Notes under the pieces: generated by a model
Told to the model about the DNA's origin: nothing
Database searches by the model: none
What the model saw: the letters and a program-made list of their open reading frames with translations, nothing else
DNA from: Cellulomonas sp.
Lineage (GTDB): Bacteria; Actinomycetota; Actinomycetes; Actinomycetales; Cellulomonadaceae
Assembly (NCBI RefSeq): GCF_015234515.1
Contig: NZ_JADGMY010000025.1
Location: forward strand, 81,717 to 145,716
Reading direction: 5' to 3'
DNA length: 64,000 bases
Position numbers and translations under genes: made by a program
Part shown: in pieces, positions 53,098 to 61,666 of the stretch
Position numbering within the stretch: the stretch's first letter is position 1
Layout of the letters: the number at the start of each line of letters is the position of its first letter

Positions 53098-54773
53098 CGC
53101 CGGCTCCAGACCTGGTTGGCGGAGCCGGCGCAGTGCCAGAGCAGCACGCCGGTGCCGTTGGCGGTGAGGTTGCGGTCGACGTCCAGGCACAAGCCCGACG
53201 CGACCCCCCGGATCGTGCCGTTGGGCTCCAGCGTCCACTGCTGGTTGGTGCCGCCGTGGCAGTCGTAGAGCTGCACGGCCGTGCCGGCGGCGGCCCCGGT
53301 CGGGGCGTCCAGGCAGCGACCCAGCACGCGCAGCTGGGCGCCGCTGACCTCCCAGCGCTGGTTGGACCCGCCGTTGCAGTCCCAGATCACCGGCTTGGTG
53401 CCGTTGGCCGTCGCACCGTTCGGTGCGTCGAGGCAGCGGCCGGACGCGGCGCTGACCAGCATCGACGTCGAGCTGGTCGGCGGCGGGTCGGTCGGCGGCG
53501 GGGTCGTCGTGCCGGGCGTGACGCGGTAGAGCGCGACGCCGTGCGCGGGGACCGTCGCGGTGATCCGGTCGGACGTCTGGCCCGACGCGCCGGTCCACAG
53601 CTCGCGGTACGACGCGGTGCCCGTCAGGCCTGCCTCGGCGAGCGTCGCGGAGATGCTGCGCGCGCTGTTGCCGCGGTTGAGCAGCGCCACGGCCGCGGAC
53701 CCGTCGGCGAGCGGCTTGACCCAGACCTCGGCGTCGCCGTCGTCGCGCACGCGGTCGGCCTGGCGCACGAGCGGGTCCTGGTCGATCGCGAGCACGTCGC
53801 GGTTGGTCAGGACGTTGCGGACGTCGGCGCTCATGTTCCGGATGTCGTTGCCCGCGATGAGCGGCGCCGAGAGCATCGCCCACATGCTCATGTGCGCGCG
53901 GTTCTCGGTGAGGGACAGCGTGTTGCGGACGCCGACCATGAGCATGTCCGGGTCGTTGTACTGCCCCGGGCGCGTCCACTCGCGCATCGGCTCGATGATG
54001 TCGAGGGCCTCGGTGATGCCGACGAAGCACCACTGGTCCGACGGCGGGCAGCCGGTCGACCACGCGTCCTTGAGGTCCTCGGACGTGCGCCACATGTCGG
54101 CGAACCCGCCCCAGCCGGAGTACGTCGGGGCGGTGTTGTCGTGCGCGCTGTTGGGGTTGATCGAGTAGACGATCGGGCGGCCGGTCGCCTTGAGCGCGTC
54201 GCCGAACCGCTTGAACAGCGTCACCTGCTCCTGCACGTTGCCGCGCGGGTCGCACCAGTCGTGCTTGACGTAGTCGACGCCCCACGACGCGAAGAGCTGC
54301 GCGTCACGCGTCTCGTTGCCGTTGGACGACGTGCCGGGGCGGTTGTTGAAGTACTGGTCGCACGTCTTCTCGCGCGGGGCGTGGTAGAGACCGAACTTCA
54401 GGCCCTTGCCGTGGATGTAGTCGCCGAGGGCCTTCATGCCGGACGGGAAGCGCGAGGTGTTGGGGCGCAGGTTGCCGTCGGGGCCGCGGGTGTCCTGCAT
54501 CCAGCAGTCGTCGACGACGACGTACTGGTAACCCGCGGCGGCCATGCCGGAGCTGACCATCGCGTCCGCCGCCTGGCGGATCATCTGCTCGTTGATGTTG
54601 CAGTAGAAGGTGTTCCAGCTGTTCCAGCCGAGCGGTGGCAGGGGCGCGGGCTCGTCCACGGTGGGGGCGGGTGCCGCGGCGGCGGGTGCGGCGAGGCACA
54701 CGACGGGCGACACCAGCAGGACGAGGGCGAGCGCGAGCGTGTGGAGCCTGGAGCGTGGACGGCTGCGGGACAC
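53094..54773 (-). CDS. Secreted GH27 alpha-galactosidase-like enzyme with CBM13
   Basis: The 559-residue protein has a signal peptide and a GH27 barrel. The barrel has PPLGWNSWNTF, VVVDDCWM, the nucleophile Asp in YVKHDWCDP and the acid/base Asp in QYNDPDML. An antiparallel domain, a Thr-Pro linker and a CBM13 trefoil follow (SNQRWEV, TNQQWTL, ANQVWS). GH27 includes alpha-galactosidases and beta-L-arabinopyranosidases; the intact Asp-Asp of VDDCW favours galactoside recognition, tentatively. GTG start behind GAGGAG. The palindrome at 54920 should control this operon. Confidence 0.92.
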   Translation of the reverse strand: MSRSRPRSRLHTLALALVLLVSPVVCLAAPAAAAPAPTVDEPAPLPPLGWNSWNTFYCNINEQMIRQAADAMVSSGMAAAGYQYVVVDDCWMQDTRGPDGNLRPNTSRFPSGMKALGDYIHGKGLKFGLYHAPREKTCDQYFNNRPGTSSNGNETRDAQLFASWGVDYVKHDWCDPRGNVQEQVTLFKRFGDALKATGRPIVYSINPNSAHDNTAPTYSGWGGFADMWRTSEDLKDAWSTGCPPSDQWCFVGITEALDIIEPMREWTRPGQYNDPDMLMVGVRNTLSLTENRAHMSMWAMLSAPLIAGNDIRNMSADVRNVLTNRDVLAIDQDPLVRQADRVRDDGDAEVWVKPLADGSAAVALLNRGNSARSISATLAEAGLTGTASYRELWTGASGQTSDRITATVPAHGVALYRVTPGTTTPPPTDPPPTSSTSMLVSAASGRCLDAPNGATANGTKPVIWDCNGGSNQRWEVSGAQLRVLGRCLDAPTGAAAGTAVQLYDCHGGTNQQWTLEPNGTIRGVASGLCLDVDRNLTANGTGVLLWHCAGSANQVWSRR

Positions 54774-54919
54774 GGAGGTCTCCTCGCGGACGTGGCCCGC
54801 GTGCGGGCCGGACCGACCCGGCGGACGTCGGTGTCCGCCGGGGGGCGTCACGGCGGGGCGCCCGACCCCGCGCAGGGGAGTCGGCCGAGGATCCGGTGCG
54901 GAGGGCTGGAGGCCCCGCC

Positions 54920-54931
54920 GTGAACGTTCAC
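54920..54931. promoter_or_regulatory. Palindromic operator GTGAACGTTCAC upstream of GH27-GH43
   Basis: The same palindrome seen at 3761-3772 lies 147 bp upstream of the GH27 start. The match extends to GTTGTGAACGTTCACG on the minus strand. This suggests a common LacI/GalR-type repressor for secreted carbohydrate-active enzymes in this genome. Confidence 0.62.
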
Positions 54932-55061
54932 AACGTGCTCGTCGAGAGTACGCACGCGGGCCTGCCGGTCCACCGGTGAAACGCTTCGACGGCCGGGCCG
55001 AGCCGTCGCTCCGTCGCATCTGCCGCCTCGCCGTCCGGATGAACAGGTGTGGCAGCCGGCC

Positions 55062-55610
55062 TCAGGGTCGCAGCCCCGCCAGCGCGATCGTCAGCCCGCG
55101 GTCGAGGGCGGCCTCCCGCACGTCGTCGTCGTGCGACGTGAGCAGGCCCTCCACCATGGTGAGGACGAGGTGCACGTCGGCGACCGTGACGTCGGGTGCG
55201 ACCTCGCCGAGCGCGACGGCGTCGGCGAGCGGGCCGGTGACGATGCTGCTGATGCGCTCGCCGAGCCCCTGCAGGGTGCCCGCGGCGTCGGGTGCCGAGC
55301 GCATGAGGGGGAACAGGCCGGCGAGCCGGCGCTGGCCCTCGGCGATGCGCCGCACGACGACCTCGAACGTGCCCGGCTGCCCGGCGCGCTCCCGCGCGAG
55401 CCGCTCGGCGTCGTCGAGGTGCTGCCCGTACAGACCGGCGGCCAGCGCGTAGCGGTCGGGGAAGTGGCGGTACACGGTGGCCCGCCCGACGCCGGCCTCG
55501 CGGGCGACCACGGACAGCGGGGCGTCGAGCCCCTGGGAGGCGAAGACGCGTTCGGCAGCGGCCACGACGGCGGCGCGGTTGCGCGCGGCGTCACGGCGCG
55601 CGGTGGTCAC
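55062..55610 (-). CDS. TetR-family transcriptional regulator
   Basis: The 182-residue regulator has an N-terminal TetR helix-turn-helix, VVAAAERVFASQGLDAPLSVVAREAGVGRATVYRHFPDRYAL. An all-helical ligand-binding domain follows (VVRRIAEGQRRLAGLFPLMRSAP). It is divergent from the OYE-type flavoenzyme gene. A perfect inverted repeat in the 112-bp gap is the likely operator, so it probably represses both genes. GTG start at 55610. Confidence 0.93.
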   Translation of the reverse strand: MTTARRDAARNRAAVVAAAERVFASQGLDAPLSVVAREAGVGRATVYRHFPDRYALAAGLYGQHLDDAERLARERAGQPGTFEVVVRRIAEGQRRLAGLFPLMRSAPDAAGTLQGLGERISSIVTGPLADAVALGEVAPDVTVADVHLVLTMVEGLLTSHDDDVREAALDRGLTIALAGLRP

Positions 55611-55673
55611 CCCGGGGAGTCTAGGACGTTCGCCCCGCGGGGTCGGTGCAGCGCGACGGGAGACTCGCAGGCA

Positions 55674-55697
55674 GAAACGGACGCAGGTGTCCGTTTC
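55674..55697. promoter_or_regulatory. Probable TetR operator
   Basis: GAAACGGAC (55674-55682) and GTCCGTTTC (55689-55697) form a perfect 9-bp inverted repeat with a 6-bp spacer, 26 bp upstream of the flavoenzyme GTG. Size and spacing are typical for TetR-family dimers. The AAACGGAC arms should be recognised by the adjacent regulator. Confidence 0.75.
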
Positions 55698-55722
55698 GCT
55701 GACCTTCCTCGATCGGAGCGCC

Positions 55723-57648
55723 GTGACCCGCCACCCCCGCATGATGGAGCCCGCCCGCTGGGGCTCCCTCCAGCTGCCCAACCGGACCTTCATGCCCCCG
55801 ATGGGCACCCACACCGCGAACGCCGACGGCACCATCTCGCCCGCCGGCGTCGCGTACCTCGTCGCACGGGCACGCGGCGGGGTCGGCCTGCTCATCACCG
55901 AGTCGATCCAGACCCAGGACGTCTACGACCTGCCGACCGGCTCCACCATCAGCCTCACCCACGACCGGCACGTCGCACCGCTGCGCGACGCCGTCGCCGA
56001 GGTCCACCGCGCCGGCGGCCTCGTCAGCGCCAACCTCACCCCGGGGCTCGGACGGATCATGCCCGCCGGCCCCGACGGCGGCGCGCCGTACTCGGCGTCC
56101 GACTGCCCCACCCTCATGGACCCGGGCGTCCGCTGCCGCGCGCTGAGCACCGAGCAGGTCGAGGACGTCCTCGACCGGTTCCGTGCCGCCACCCGCCGCG
56201 CGCTGGAGTGCGGGTTCGACGCCATCGACCTGCACGGCCACACGGGCTACCTGACGGACCAGTTCCTGGCCGCCGCGTGGAACACCCGCACCGACCGGTT
56301 CGGCGGCGACGTGCGCGGGCGGGCGACGTTCGCCACCGAGATGATCCGCATCGTGCGCGAGGAGGGCGGCGCCGACTTCCCGCTGTCCATGCGCATCAGC
56401 GTCCGGCAGGGGTTCCCCGGCGGGCGCACCCCCGAGGAGGCGCGCGAGCTCGCCGTCATCCTGCAGGACGCGGGCCTCGACGTGCTGCTCGTCGACGCGG
56501 GCTCGTACGAGGCCATCGACTACTCCTTCCCGTCGTACTACATGGGCGACGGCGTGTACCTGCCCGACGCCGAGGTCGTGAAGCCGGTGCTGCGCATCCC
56601 CGTCGCGGTCAACGGCAACCTCACGCCCGACCTCGCCGAGCAGGCGCTCGTCGACGGCACCGCGGACTTCGTCGGGTTCGGCCGCATGGTCATCGCCGAC
56701 CCGGACCTCGTCCGCAAGGTCGCCGAGGGCCGGCCCGAGCAGGTGCGCCCCTGCATCCGCTGCAACGAGATGTGCATCGGCAACGTCGTGGCCGGCAAGG
56801 CGCTCGGCTGCTCCGTCAACCCGCAGGCCGCGCACGAGGCGACCCGCGTGCTGCTGCCGACGCCGGTGGTCCGCAAGGTGACCGTCGTCGGGGGAGGGCC
56901 CGCCGGGCTGGAGGCCGCGCGCGTCGCGGCCGAGCGCGGGCACACGGTCGACCTCTACGAGCGCGGGACGCGGCTCGGCGGCGTCCTGGAGCCCGCCGCC
57001 ACCCCGGAGTTCAAGCGTGAGCTGCACCGGATGGTCGACTGGTGGGAGGTCGAGATGGCGCGCCTGGGGGTGCGGATCCACCTCGACCACGAGGTCGCCG
57101 CGGACGCTCCCGAGGTCGCCGGCGCCGACGCCGTCGTCGTCGCGACCGGGTCGACGCCGTGGGCGCCGCCCGTGCCCGGTGCGGACGGGCTGACCGCGGT
57201 CCAGGTGCTCGACTTCCACCGCGGTGCGCACGTCGGCCCGCGGGTCGTGGTGTGCGGCGGCGGCCTGTCCGGTGCCGACGCGGCCCTCGAGCTGGCGCTC
57301 GCCGGGCACGACGTGACGATCGTCGAGGCCGACCCGCAGATCGCCGCCGACATGGTGGTGCACAACCGCGTCGCGCTGCTGCGACGGCTGGCGGAGGTCG
57401 GTGCGCGCGTGCTCACCGGGCACCGTGTCACGCAGATCCGTGACGACGTGGTCGTGTGCGAGGGGCCGGACGGGCCGGTCGAGCTGGCCGCCGACACGGC
57501 TCTGCTCGCGTTCGGCGTCCGCCCGGACCGTGCGCTGCCCGACGCGCTCGCGGACGGCCCGGCCACGTACGTCGTGGGTGACTGCGTGCAGCCCTCGAAG
57601 GTCGGCGACGCGGTCCACGCCGGCTACGCCGCAGGCGCCGCGATCTGA
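55723..57648 (+). CDS. OYE-type FMN/4Fe-4S/FAD oxidoreductase (2,4-dienoyl-CoA reductase family)
   Basis: The 641-residue enzyme has an N-terminal old-yellow-enzyme barrel (LPNRTFMPPMGTHTA, DLHGHTGYLTDQFLAAAWNTRTDRFGG). A 4Fe-4S cluster site follows, CIRCNEMC...GC in the pattern CxxCxxxCx11C (about residues 346-363). After that come an FAD motif VVGGGPAGLEAA and an NAD(P)-binding motif CGGGLSGADAALELA. This is the layout of dienoyl-CoA reductases, trimethylamine dehydrogenase and related enoate reductases. The substrate is unknown. It is divergent from TetR and probably induced by its ligand. Confidence 0.9.
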   Translation: MTRHPRMMEPARWGSLQLPNRTFMPPMGTHTANADGTISPAGVAYLVARARGGVGLLITESIQTQDVYDLPTGSTISLTHDRHVAPLRDAVAEVHRAGGLVSANLTPGLGRIMPAGPDGGAPYSASDCPTLMDPGVRCRALSTEQVEDVLDRFRAATRRALECGFDAIDLHGHTGYLTDQFLAAAWNTRTDRFGGDVRGRATFATEMIRIVREEGGADFPLSMRISVRQGFPGGRTPEEARELAVILQDAGLDVLLVDAGSYEAIDYSFPSYYMGDGVYLPDAEVVKPVLRIPVAVNGNLTPDLAEQALVDGTADFVGFGRMVIADPDLVRKVAEGRPEQVRPCIRCNEMCIGNVVAGKALGCSVNPQAAHEATRVLLPTPVVRKVTVVGGGPAGLEAARVAAERGHTVDLYERGTRLGGVLEPAATPEFKRELHRMVDWWEVEMARLGVRIHLDHEVAADAPEVAGADAVVVATGSTPWAPPVPGADGLTAVQVLDFHRGAHVGPRVVVCGGGLSGADAALELALAGHDVTIVEADPQIAADMVVHNRVALLRRLAEVGARVLTGHRVTQIRDDVVVCEGPDGPVELAADTALLAFGVRPDRALPDALADGPATYVVGDCVQPSKVGDAVHAGYAAGAAI

Positions 57649-57682
57649 CGCCACCCGCCGCGGACCGCAGAGACCGCAGAGT

Positions 57683-57721
57683 GTGAAGCGTTGCTGCCGG
57701 AATCCGGCAGCAACGCTTCAC
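57683..57721. terminator. Near-perfect 39-nt palindrome, likely terminator
   Basis: GTGAAGCGTTGCTGCCGGA and its exact reverse complement are separated by a single A. The hairpin lies 35 bp after the flavoenzyme stop and may terminate both it and the convergent lgt gene. A 19-bp perfect stem with almost no loop is unusual for a terminator and could instead be a DNA-level cruciform or protein site. Confidence 0.6.
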
Positions 57722-57861
57722 GGTCTCGTGGCGGCCGACGTCGGGGTGGTCCACCGGTGGTGTCACCCCCCGACCTGCTGGCGCTGCACGCCGTGCGCCT
57801 CACGAGGACCTCGTCGCGACGCTGCGCATGGACCGGCACGCGGAGGCGTGAGCCCGCACGG

Positions 57862-58824
57862 TCAGGGGCGGCCGTCCGCCCTCGTCGACCCGTCGACCGC
57901 GGCCTCGTCGACCGTCGACTCGTCCGTCTCCGTCTCCGTCGTCGTCTCCGTCGCCGTCGTCTCTGCCGAGGCGTCCGCCGTCGTCCACCCGTCCACCATC
58001 ACCGACGTCTCCGGCTCGGGGTGCCGTCGCCGCTGGACGACGATGAGCGTCACGCCCGTCGCGACCGCCGCCAGCGCGCCCCACACGTTCGCGGGCAGCC
58101 CCAGGGGCGTGACGCTCGACGGGTCGATGCGCAGCAGCTCCAGCCACACGCGCGCAGCCCCGTACCAGATCAGGTAGACGCCGAAGGCGGTGCCCCAGCG
58201 CAGCGCGACGCGCCGCTCCAGCAGCAGGATCACCGCGATGCCCAGCAGGTTCCACAGCATCTCGTAGAGGAACAGCGGGTGAAAGAGGGTGTCCGGGGGC
58301 AGGCCGGGAGGGAACGCGCCGTTGCTCGCGGGGATCTCCAGACCCCACGGCAGCGTCGTGGGGCTGCCGAACAGCTCGTGGTTGAACCAGTTGCCGAGGC
58401 GTCCGATCGCCTGCGCCAGGAGCATGGCGGGCGCGAGCGCGTCGGCGAACGACAGCAGCCGGACGCCGACCCGTCGGCACCCGATCGCCGCACCGATCGT
58501 CCCGCCGATCAGGGACCCGAGGATCGCGATGCCGCCGTTCCAGACGTACAGGATCTCGAGGAGGTCCTTGCCGGGCCCGACGTAGTCGCCCCAGTGCGTG
58601 AGCACGTGGTAGATCCGCGCGCCGACGATCCCGCACGGGATAGCCCAGATCGCGATGTCGACGACCGCACCCTCCGGCCCACCGCGTGCGGTCAGGCGCC
58701 GGGACGTCAGCCACACCGCTGCCGCCATGCCGGTGAGCAGGCACAGCGCGTAGGTGTGGAGCGTCAGGGGGCCGAGGGAGATGCCGGACCACGCGAGGTC
58801 GGGGCTGGGGATGCCGAGGTGCAC
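57862..58824 (-). CDS. lgt: Prolipoprotein diacylglyceryl transferase Lgt
   Basis: The 320-residue membrane enzyme has several transmembrane helices. It carries the Lgt signature GRLGNWFNHELFG, with the conserved Arg-Asn and His, HPLFLYEMLWNLLG, and YHVLTHWGDY near the first loop. It transfers diacylglycerol from phosphatidylglycerol to the lipobox Cys of prolipoproteins, for example the one at 44909. The C-terminal 55 residues are an acidic Thr/Glu-rich tail typical of actinobacterial Lgt. ATG start at 58824. Confidence 0.96.
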   Translation of the reverse strand: MHLGIPSPDLAWSGISLGPLTLHTYALCLLTGMAAAVWLTSRRLTARGGPEGAVVDIAIWAIPCGIVGARIYHVLTHWGDYVGPGKDLLEILYVWNGGIAILGSLIGGTIGAAIGCRRVGVRLLSFADALAPAMLLAQAIGRLGNWFNHELFGSPTTLPWGLEIPASNGAFPPGLPPDTLFHPLFLYEMLWNLLGIAVILLLERRVALRWGTAFGVYLIWYGAARVWLELLRIDPSSVTPLGLPANVWGALAAVATGVTLIVVQRRRHPEPETSVMVDGWTTADASAETTATETTTETETDESTVDEAAVDGSTRADGRP

Positions 58825-58906
58825 GCCCCCAGCATCCCCTGCGGAGCGCGGCGGACGGAATCCGTCCCGGGGACGACTCGACTGCTCCGCTGGTCCCTGG
58901 GGCTCG

Positions 58907-59812
58907 TCACGGCCACGGGGTCCGGAACAGAGGGAGCAGGCGATCGAGGCGTGCGCGCACCTGACCGACGACCGCCGCGTTGATGAGCGGGACCGCGCAG
59001 TGGTTCCACACTGCGGCGTGCGAGTACGGATCGGGGCAGAACAGGAGCGCGAGGACTCGCAACTTCACCACGAGATCGTCGAACGTCACGTGCACACCCT
59101 CGATCGCGGCTTGCAGGAGCACCATGGCCAGGGCCTCGGTGGTCTGCCGGAGGACCTCCTCGGTCAGGTCCGTCGCGGTGTCCCTCTCCAGGCGCGTAGT
59201 GCGGTGGAACGTCCGCGACCGCTCTCTGACCACCGGCGCGTTGCCGAACGAGACGTTGCGGGAGTCGCGCACTTGCTCCCACGTCATGGTGGCCACCGAC
59301 CTGACGGTGAGCTCAGCGACCTCTGCAGGAAGCTGGTCGACCGCGTCCACGATCTCGGTGAGCGTGTGAGCGAGGGCCGCGAGAACGTCGCACCAGAAGT
59401 GGTCCGCGAGTCGAAGGTGTCGATCGGAGCCGGTCGTCAGCACGGTCGTGCAGGCTCGATCGACCTGGTCAGCCATCCAGTCGAGCTGCTCCCGTTCTGA
59501 CCGGACGGCGACGAGCCTGGAGACGATGTCGACGGTTCGAGCCGTTTCGAAGAACCAGGTGGCGTCTGCGCGTCGCGGCCGCGTCCTGCTGGCGGGCAGC
59601 GTCGCCTCCTGGCGCCTGATGTTCCTCAGCGCCCAGTCCTGCGCGGCGCGCGCCCGCGCGGCGTCGGCGAGTTGGTGCGGTGTCGGGCGGTCAGCGGCGA
59701 GAGCGGCGGCCCAGGCGATGCGCGCCTTGGCGCCATGGTGACCACCTCCGCACCGGCAGACGCAGGTGATCCCTGTGGCATGCCGGCAGCTGCTGCTCGA
59801 ACAGGCGCTCAT
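58907..59812 (-). CDS. Unknown protein with Cys/His-rich N-terminus
   Basis: The 301-residue protein, read from MSACSSSSC, has an N-terminal cluster CSSSSCRHATGITCVCRCGGG with five Cys and two His that may bind a metal. A largely helical body follows (LADAARARAAQDWALRNIRRQE, then DHFWCDVLAALAHTLTEIVDAVDQLP). No catalytic motif, signal peptide or membrane helix is seen. The family is unknown. It may be a regulator or phage/accessory protein. A start 12 codons upstream at 59848 is possible. Confidence 0.62.
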   Translation of the reverse strand: MSACSSSSCRHATGITCVCRCGGGHHGAKARIAWAAALAADRPTPHQLADAARARAAQDWALRNIRRQEATLPASRTRPRRADATWFFETARTVDIVSRLVAVRSEREQLDWMADQVDRACTTVLTTGSDRHLRLADHFWCDVLAALAHTLTEIVDAVDQLPAEVAELTVRSVATMTWEQVRDSRNVSFGNAPVVRERSRTFHRTTRLERDTATDLTEEVLRQTTEALAMVLLQAAIEGVHVTFDDLVVKLRVLALLFCPDPYSHAAVWNHCAVPLINAAVVGQVRARLDRLLPLFRTPWP

Positions 59813-59949
59813 CGGACCCCCCGGCCGGTGCGTGTGGTGCGCCTTCAACGTACCGAAGCCTGGGGGACGGGCGGTACGGGGTCCCCTGAGGACCGGAGGG
59901 CAGCAGCGTGCGGATGCGCGCCCCGCGTCCCGGTGCCACCGTGGACGCC

Positions 59950-60108
59950 ATGAGCGAAGACACCACGGGCTACGACCCGGACCAGGACCCTGACGCCGAC
60001 CCCGCCAACCTCAACCCCCGCACGGGTGCGGCCGCCGCGGGCGACACGGACACCGACACGGACACCGACGCGGAGCCCGCGAACCTGAACCCGCGGGAGG
60101 ACACGTGA
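59950..60108 (+). CDS. Tiny acidic protein with repeated NLNPR
   Basis: The 52-residue protein reads MSEDTTGYDPDQDPDADPANLNPR, then an Ala/Thr/Asp stretch, and ends EPANLNPREDT. The segment (D/E)PANLNPR occurs twice. It is extremely acidic and probably unfolded. Its stop overlaps the GTG of another tiny acidic gene, and the two precede the P450 operon. The role is unknown. Confidence 0.55.
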   Translation: MSEDTTGYDPDQDPDADPANLNPRTGAAAAGDTDTDTDTDAEPANLNPREDT

Positions 60109-60248
60109 GCGAGAACCTGCCGGACACGTTCGACGAGAAGCAGCCCGACCTGCCGTCGCTCGGTGTCGACCCCGACCCGCTCCCCGACGACCACGAGGGC
60201 AACGCCCCGGTCCGGTCCGACGGTCCGGCCGACGAGGGCACGCACTGA
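60105..60248 (+). CDS. Tiny acidic protein
   Basis: The 47-residue protein starts at a GTG overlapping the stop of the previous gene and reads MSENLPDTFDEKQPDLPSLG, then VDPDPLPDDHEGNAPV and an acidic end. It shares a similar MSE(D/N) start and composition with its neighbour. It ends 29 bp before the P450 gene. Small intrinsically disordered proteins like this may be leader or scaffold peptides; the function is unknown. Confidence 0.5.
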   Translation: MSENLPDTFDEKQPDLPSLGVDPDPLPDDHEGNAPVRSDGPADEGTH

Positions 60249-60277
60249 CCGCTCACCGCGTCAGCCCCCGCGACGCC

Positions 60278-61549
60278 GTGCCGCTGGGCGCTGCCGACAC
60301 GGCCCGGGCGGTCGGTGCGCTGGCGCCCCTCGTGGCCCAGGGGGCGATCCTGCGGCGCCCGCGCCTGACGCCGCTGGCCGACCGCGTCCAGGCCGACGCG
60401 CACGGCGTCGGGACGTGGCGCCGGCTGGCCCGCCGGTACGACGACCGCCCGGTGCTCGTCCGCCTGGGCGTGCGTGACCTGCTCGTGCCGCTGCACGTCG
60501 ACGACGCGCGCGCCGTGCTGGCCGGCTCCCCGGAGCCCTTCTCGCCCGCGTCGGCGGAGAAGCGCGGCGCGCTGCACCACTTCCAGCCCGACGGCGTCCT
60601 GATCAGCCCGGTGCCCGCCCGCCCGCCGCGCCGCGCGTGGAACGAGGCGGCGCTCGACACCGGGCACCCCGTGCACAGCGCGGCACCGCACTTCGGCGAG
60701 ACGCTGACCGCCGACGCCGCGTGGATCGCCGACCGCGCCCTGCGCCACGGCGACCTCGGGTTCGACGACGTCGACGACCTGCTGTGGGGGACCGTCCGTG
60801 AGGTCGCGCTCGGGCCCGGCGCGCGGCACGACGCGCGCCTCACCGACGAGCTGCAGGCGCTGCGGATGCGGGCCAACTGGTCGGGCCTCGTGCCCGTCGC
60901 GGCCCGTCGCCGCGCCGCGTTCCTGCGGCGTCTGCACGAGCACGTCCTCGACGCGGCACCCGGGTCGCTCGCGGGGCACGGCCGCGACGCCGCGGGCGAC
61001 TCGTCGATGGTGACGTCGCAGGTCGCGCACTGGCTGTTCGCATTCGACGCCGCGCGCATCACGCTGTGGCGGGCGCTCGCGGTCCTCGCCGCCCGCCCCG
61101 CGCTGCAGGACGAGGTCCGCGCCGAGGAGGGCACGGACGGCATGCTGCCGCTCACGCGCGCCGTGGTGGAGGAGACCGTGCGGGCCTGGCCGACGACGCT
61201 CGTCATCCTGCGCGAGACCACGCGGTCCACGCTGTGGGGTGGCACGACGCTGCGGACCGGCACCGGCGTGGTGCTCGTCAGCTCCTACTGGCACCGCGAG
61301 CCGGTGCCCGGCGACGACGGTGACGCGTTCCGGCCGGGTCGTGACCCCGGCGGTCGGCTGGTGGTGCCGTTCAGCGCAGGGCCGGTCGTCTGCCCGGGCC
61401 GCGACGTCGTCCTGCACACCACGTCCCACCTGCTGGCCTCGCTGGTGCGCGCGGCGCGCTGGTCGCCCGCGACGCACCCGCACCTGGCGCACGACCCGCT
61501 GCCGTCGAGCCTGGCGCACACGGCCGTGCGGGTCTCCGCGGGGCGCTGA
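60278..61549 (+). CDS. Cytochrome P450
   Basis: The 423-residue protein has the P450 ExxR motif (Glu299-Thr-Val-Arg302). The haem loop is PFSAGPVVCPGRD, with the Cys thiolate ligand at residue 372 (FxxGxxxCxG). The I-helix segment AFDAARIT is atypical because it lacks the usual AGxxT acid-Thr pair, so oxygen activation may differ. No membrane anchor is present. GTG start. It is the first gene of a run of four: P450, di-iron protein, glycosyltransferase and CDGSH protein. The substrate is unknown. Confidence 0.88.
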   Translation: MPLGAADTARAVGALAPLVAQGAILRRPRLTPLADRVQADAHGVGTWRRLARRYDDRPVLVRLGVRDLLVPLHVDDARAVLAGSPEPFSPASAEKRGALHHFQPDGVLISPVPARPPRRAWNEAALDTGHPVHSAAPHFGETLTADAAWIADRALRHGDLGFDDVDDLLWGTVREVALGPGARHDARLTDELQALRMRANWSGLVPVAARRRAAFLRRLHEHVLDAAPGSLAGHGRDAAGDSSMVTSQVAHWLFAFDAARITLWRALAVLAARPALQDEVRAEEGTDGMLPLTRAVVEETVRAWPTTLVILRETTRSTLWGGTTLRTGTGVVLVSSYWHREPVPGDDGDAFRPGRDPGGRLVVPFSAGPVVCPGRDVVLHTTSHLLASLVRAARWSPATHPHLAHDPLPSSLAHTAVRVSAGR

Positions 61550-61666
61550 CCGCAGCGGCGTGGAGGCGGCCGGGGCGGTGGTCGCTGCTGCGGTGGCGGG
61601 CCCCGCATCGGCACGTCACGATGAGCGGGCGCCAGGCAGCGGCGCCTGACCTGCGCAGGAGGAACC

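Noticed and set aside
51277..54285. A single 1002-codon frame suggesting one giant GH protein
   Set aside because: The first 396 codons are the wrong frame of the GH27 gene. GH43 has its own ATG at 53097 with a signal peptide, overlapping the GH27 stop.
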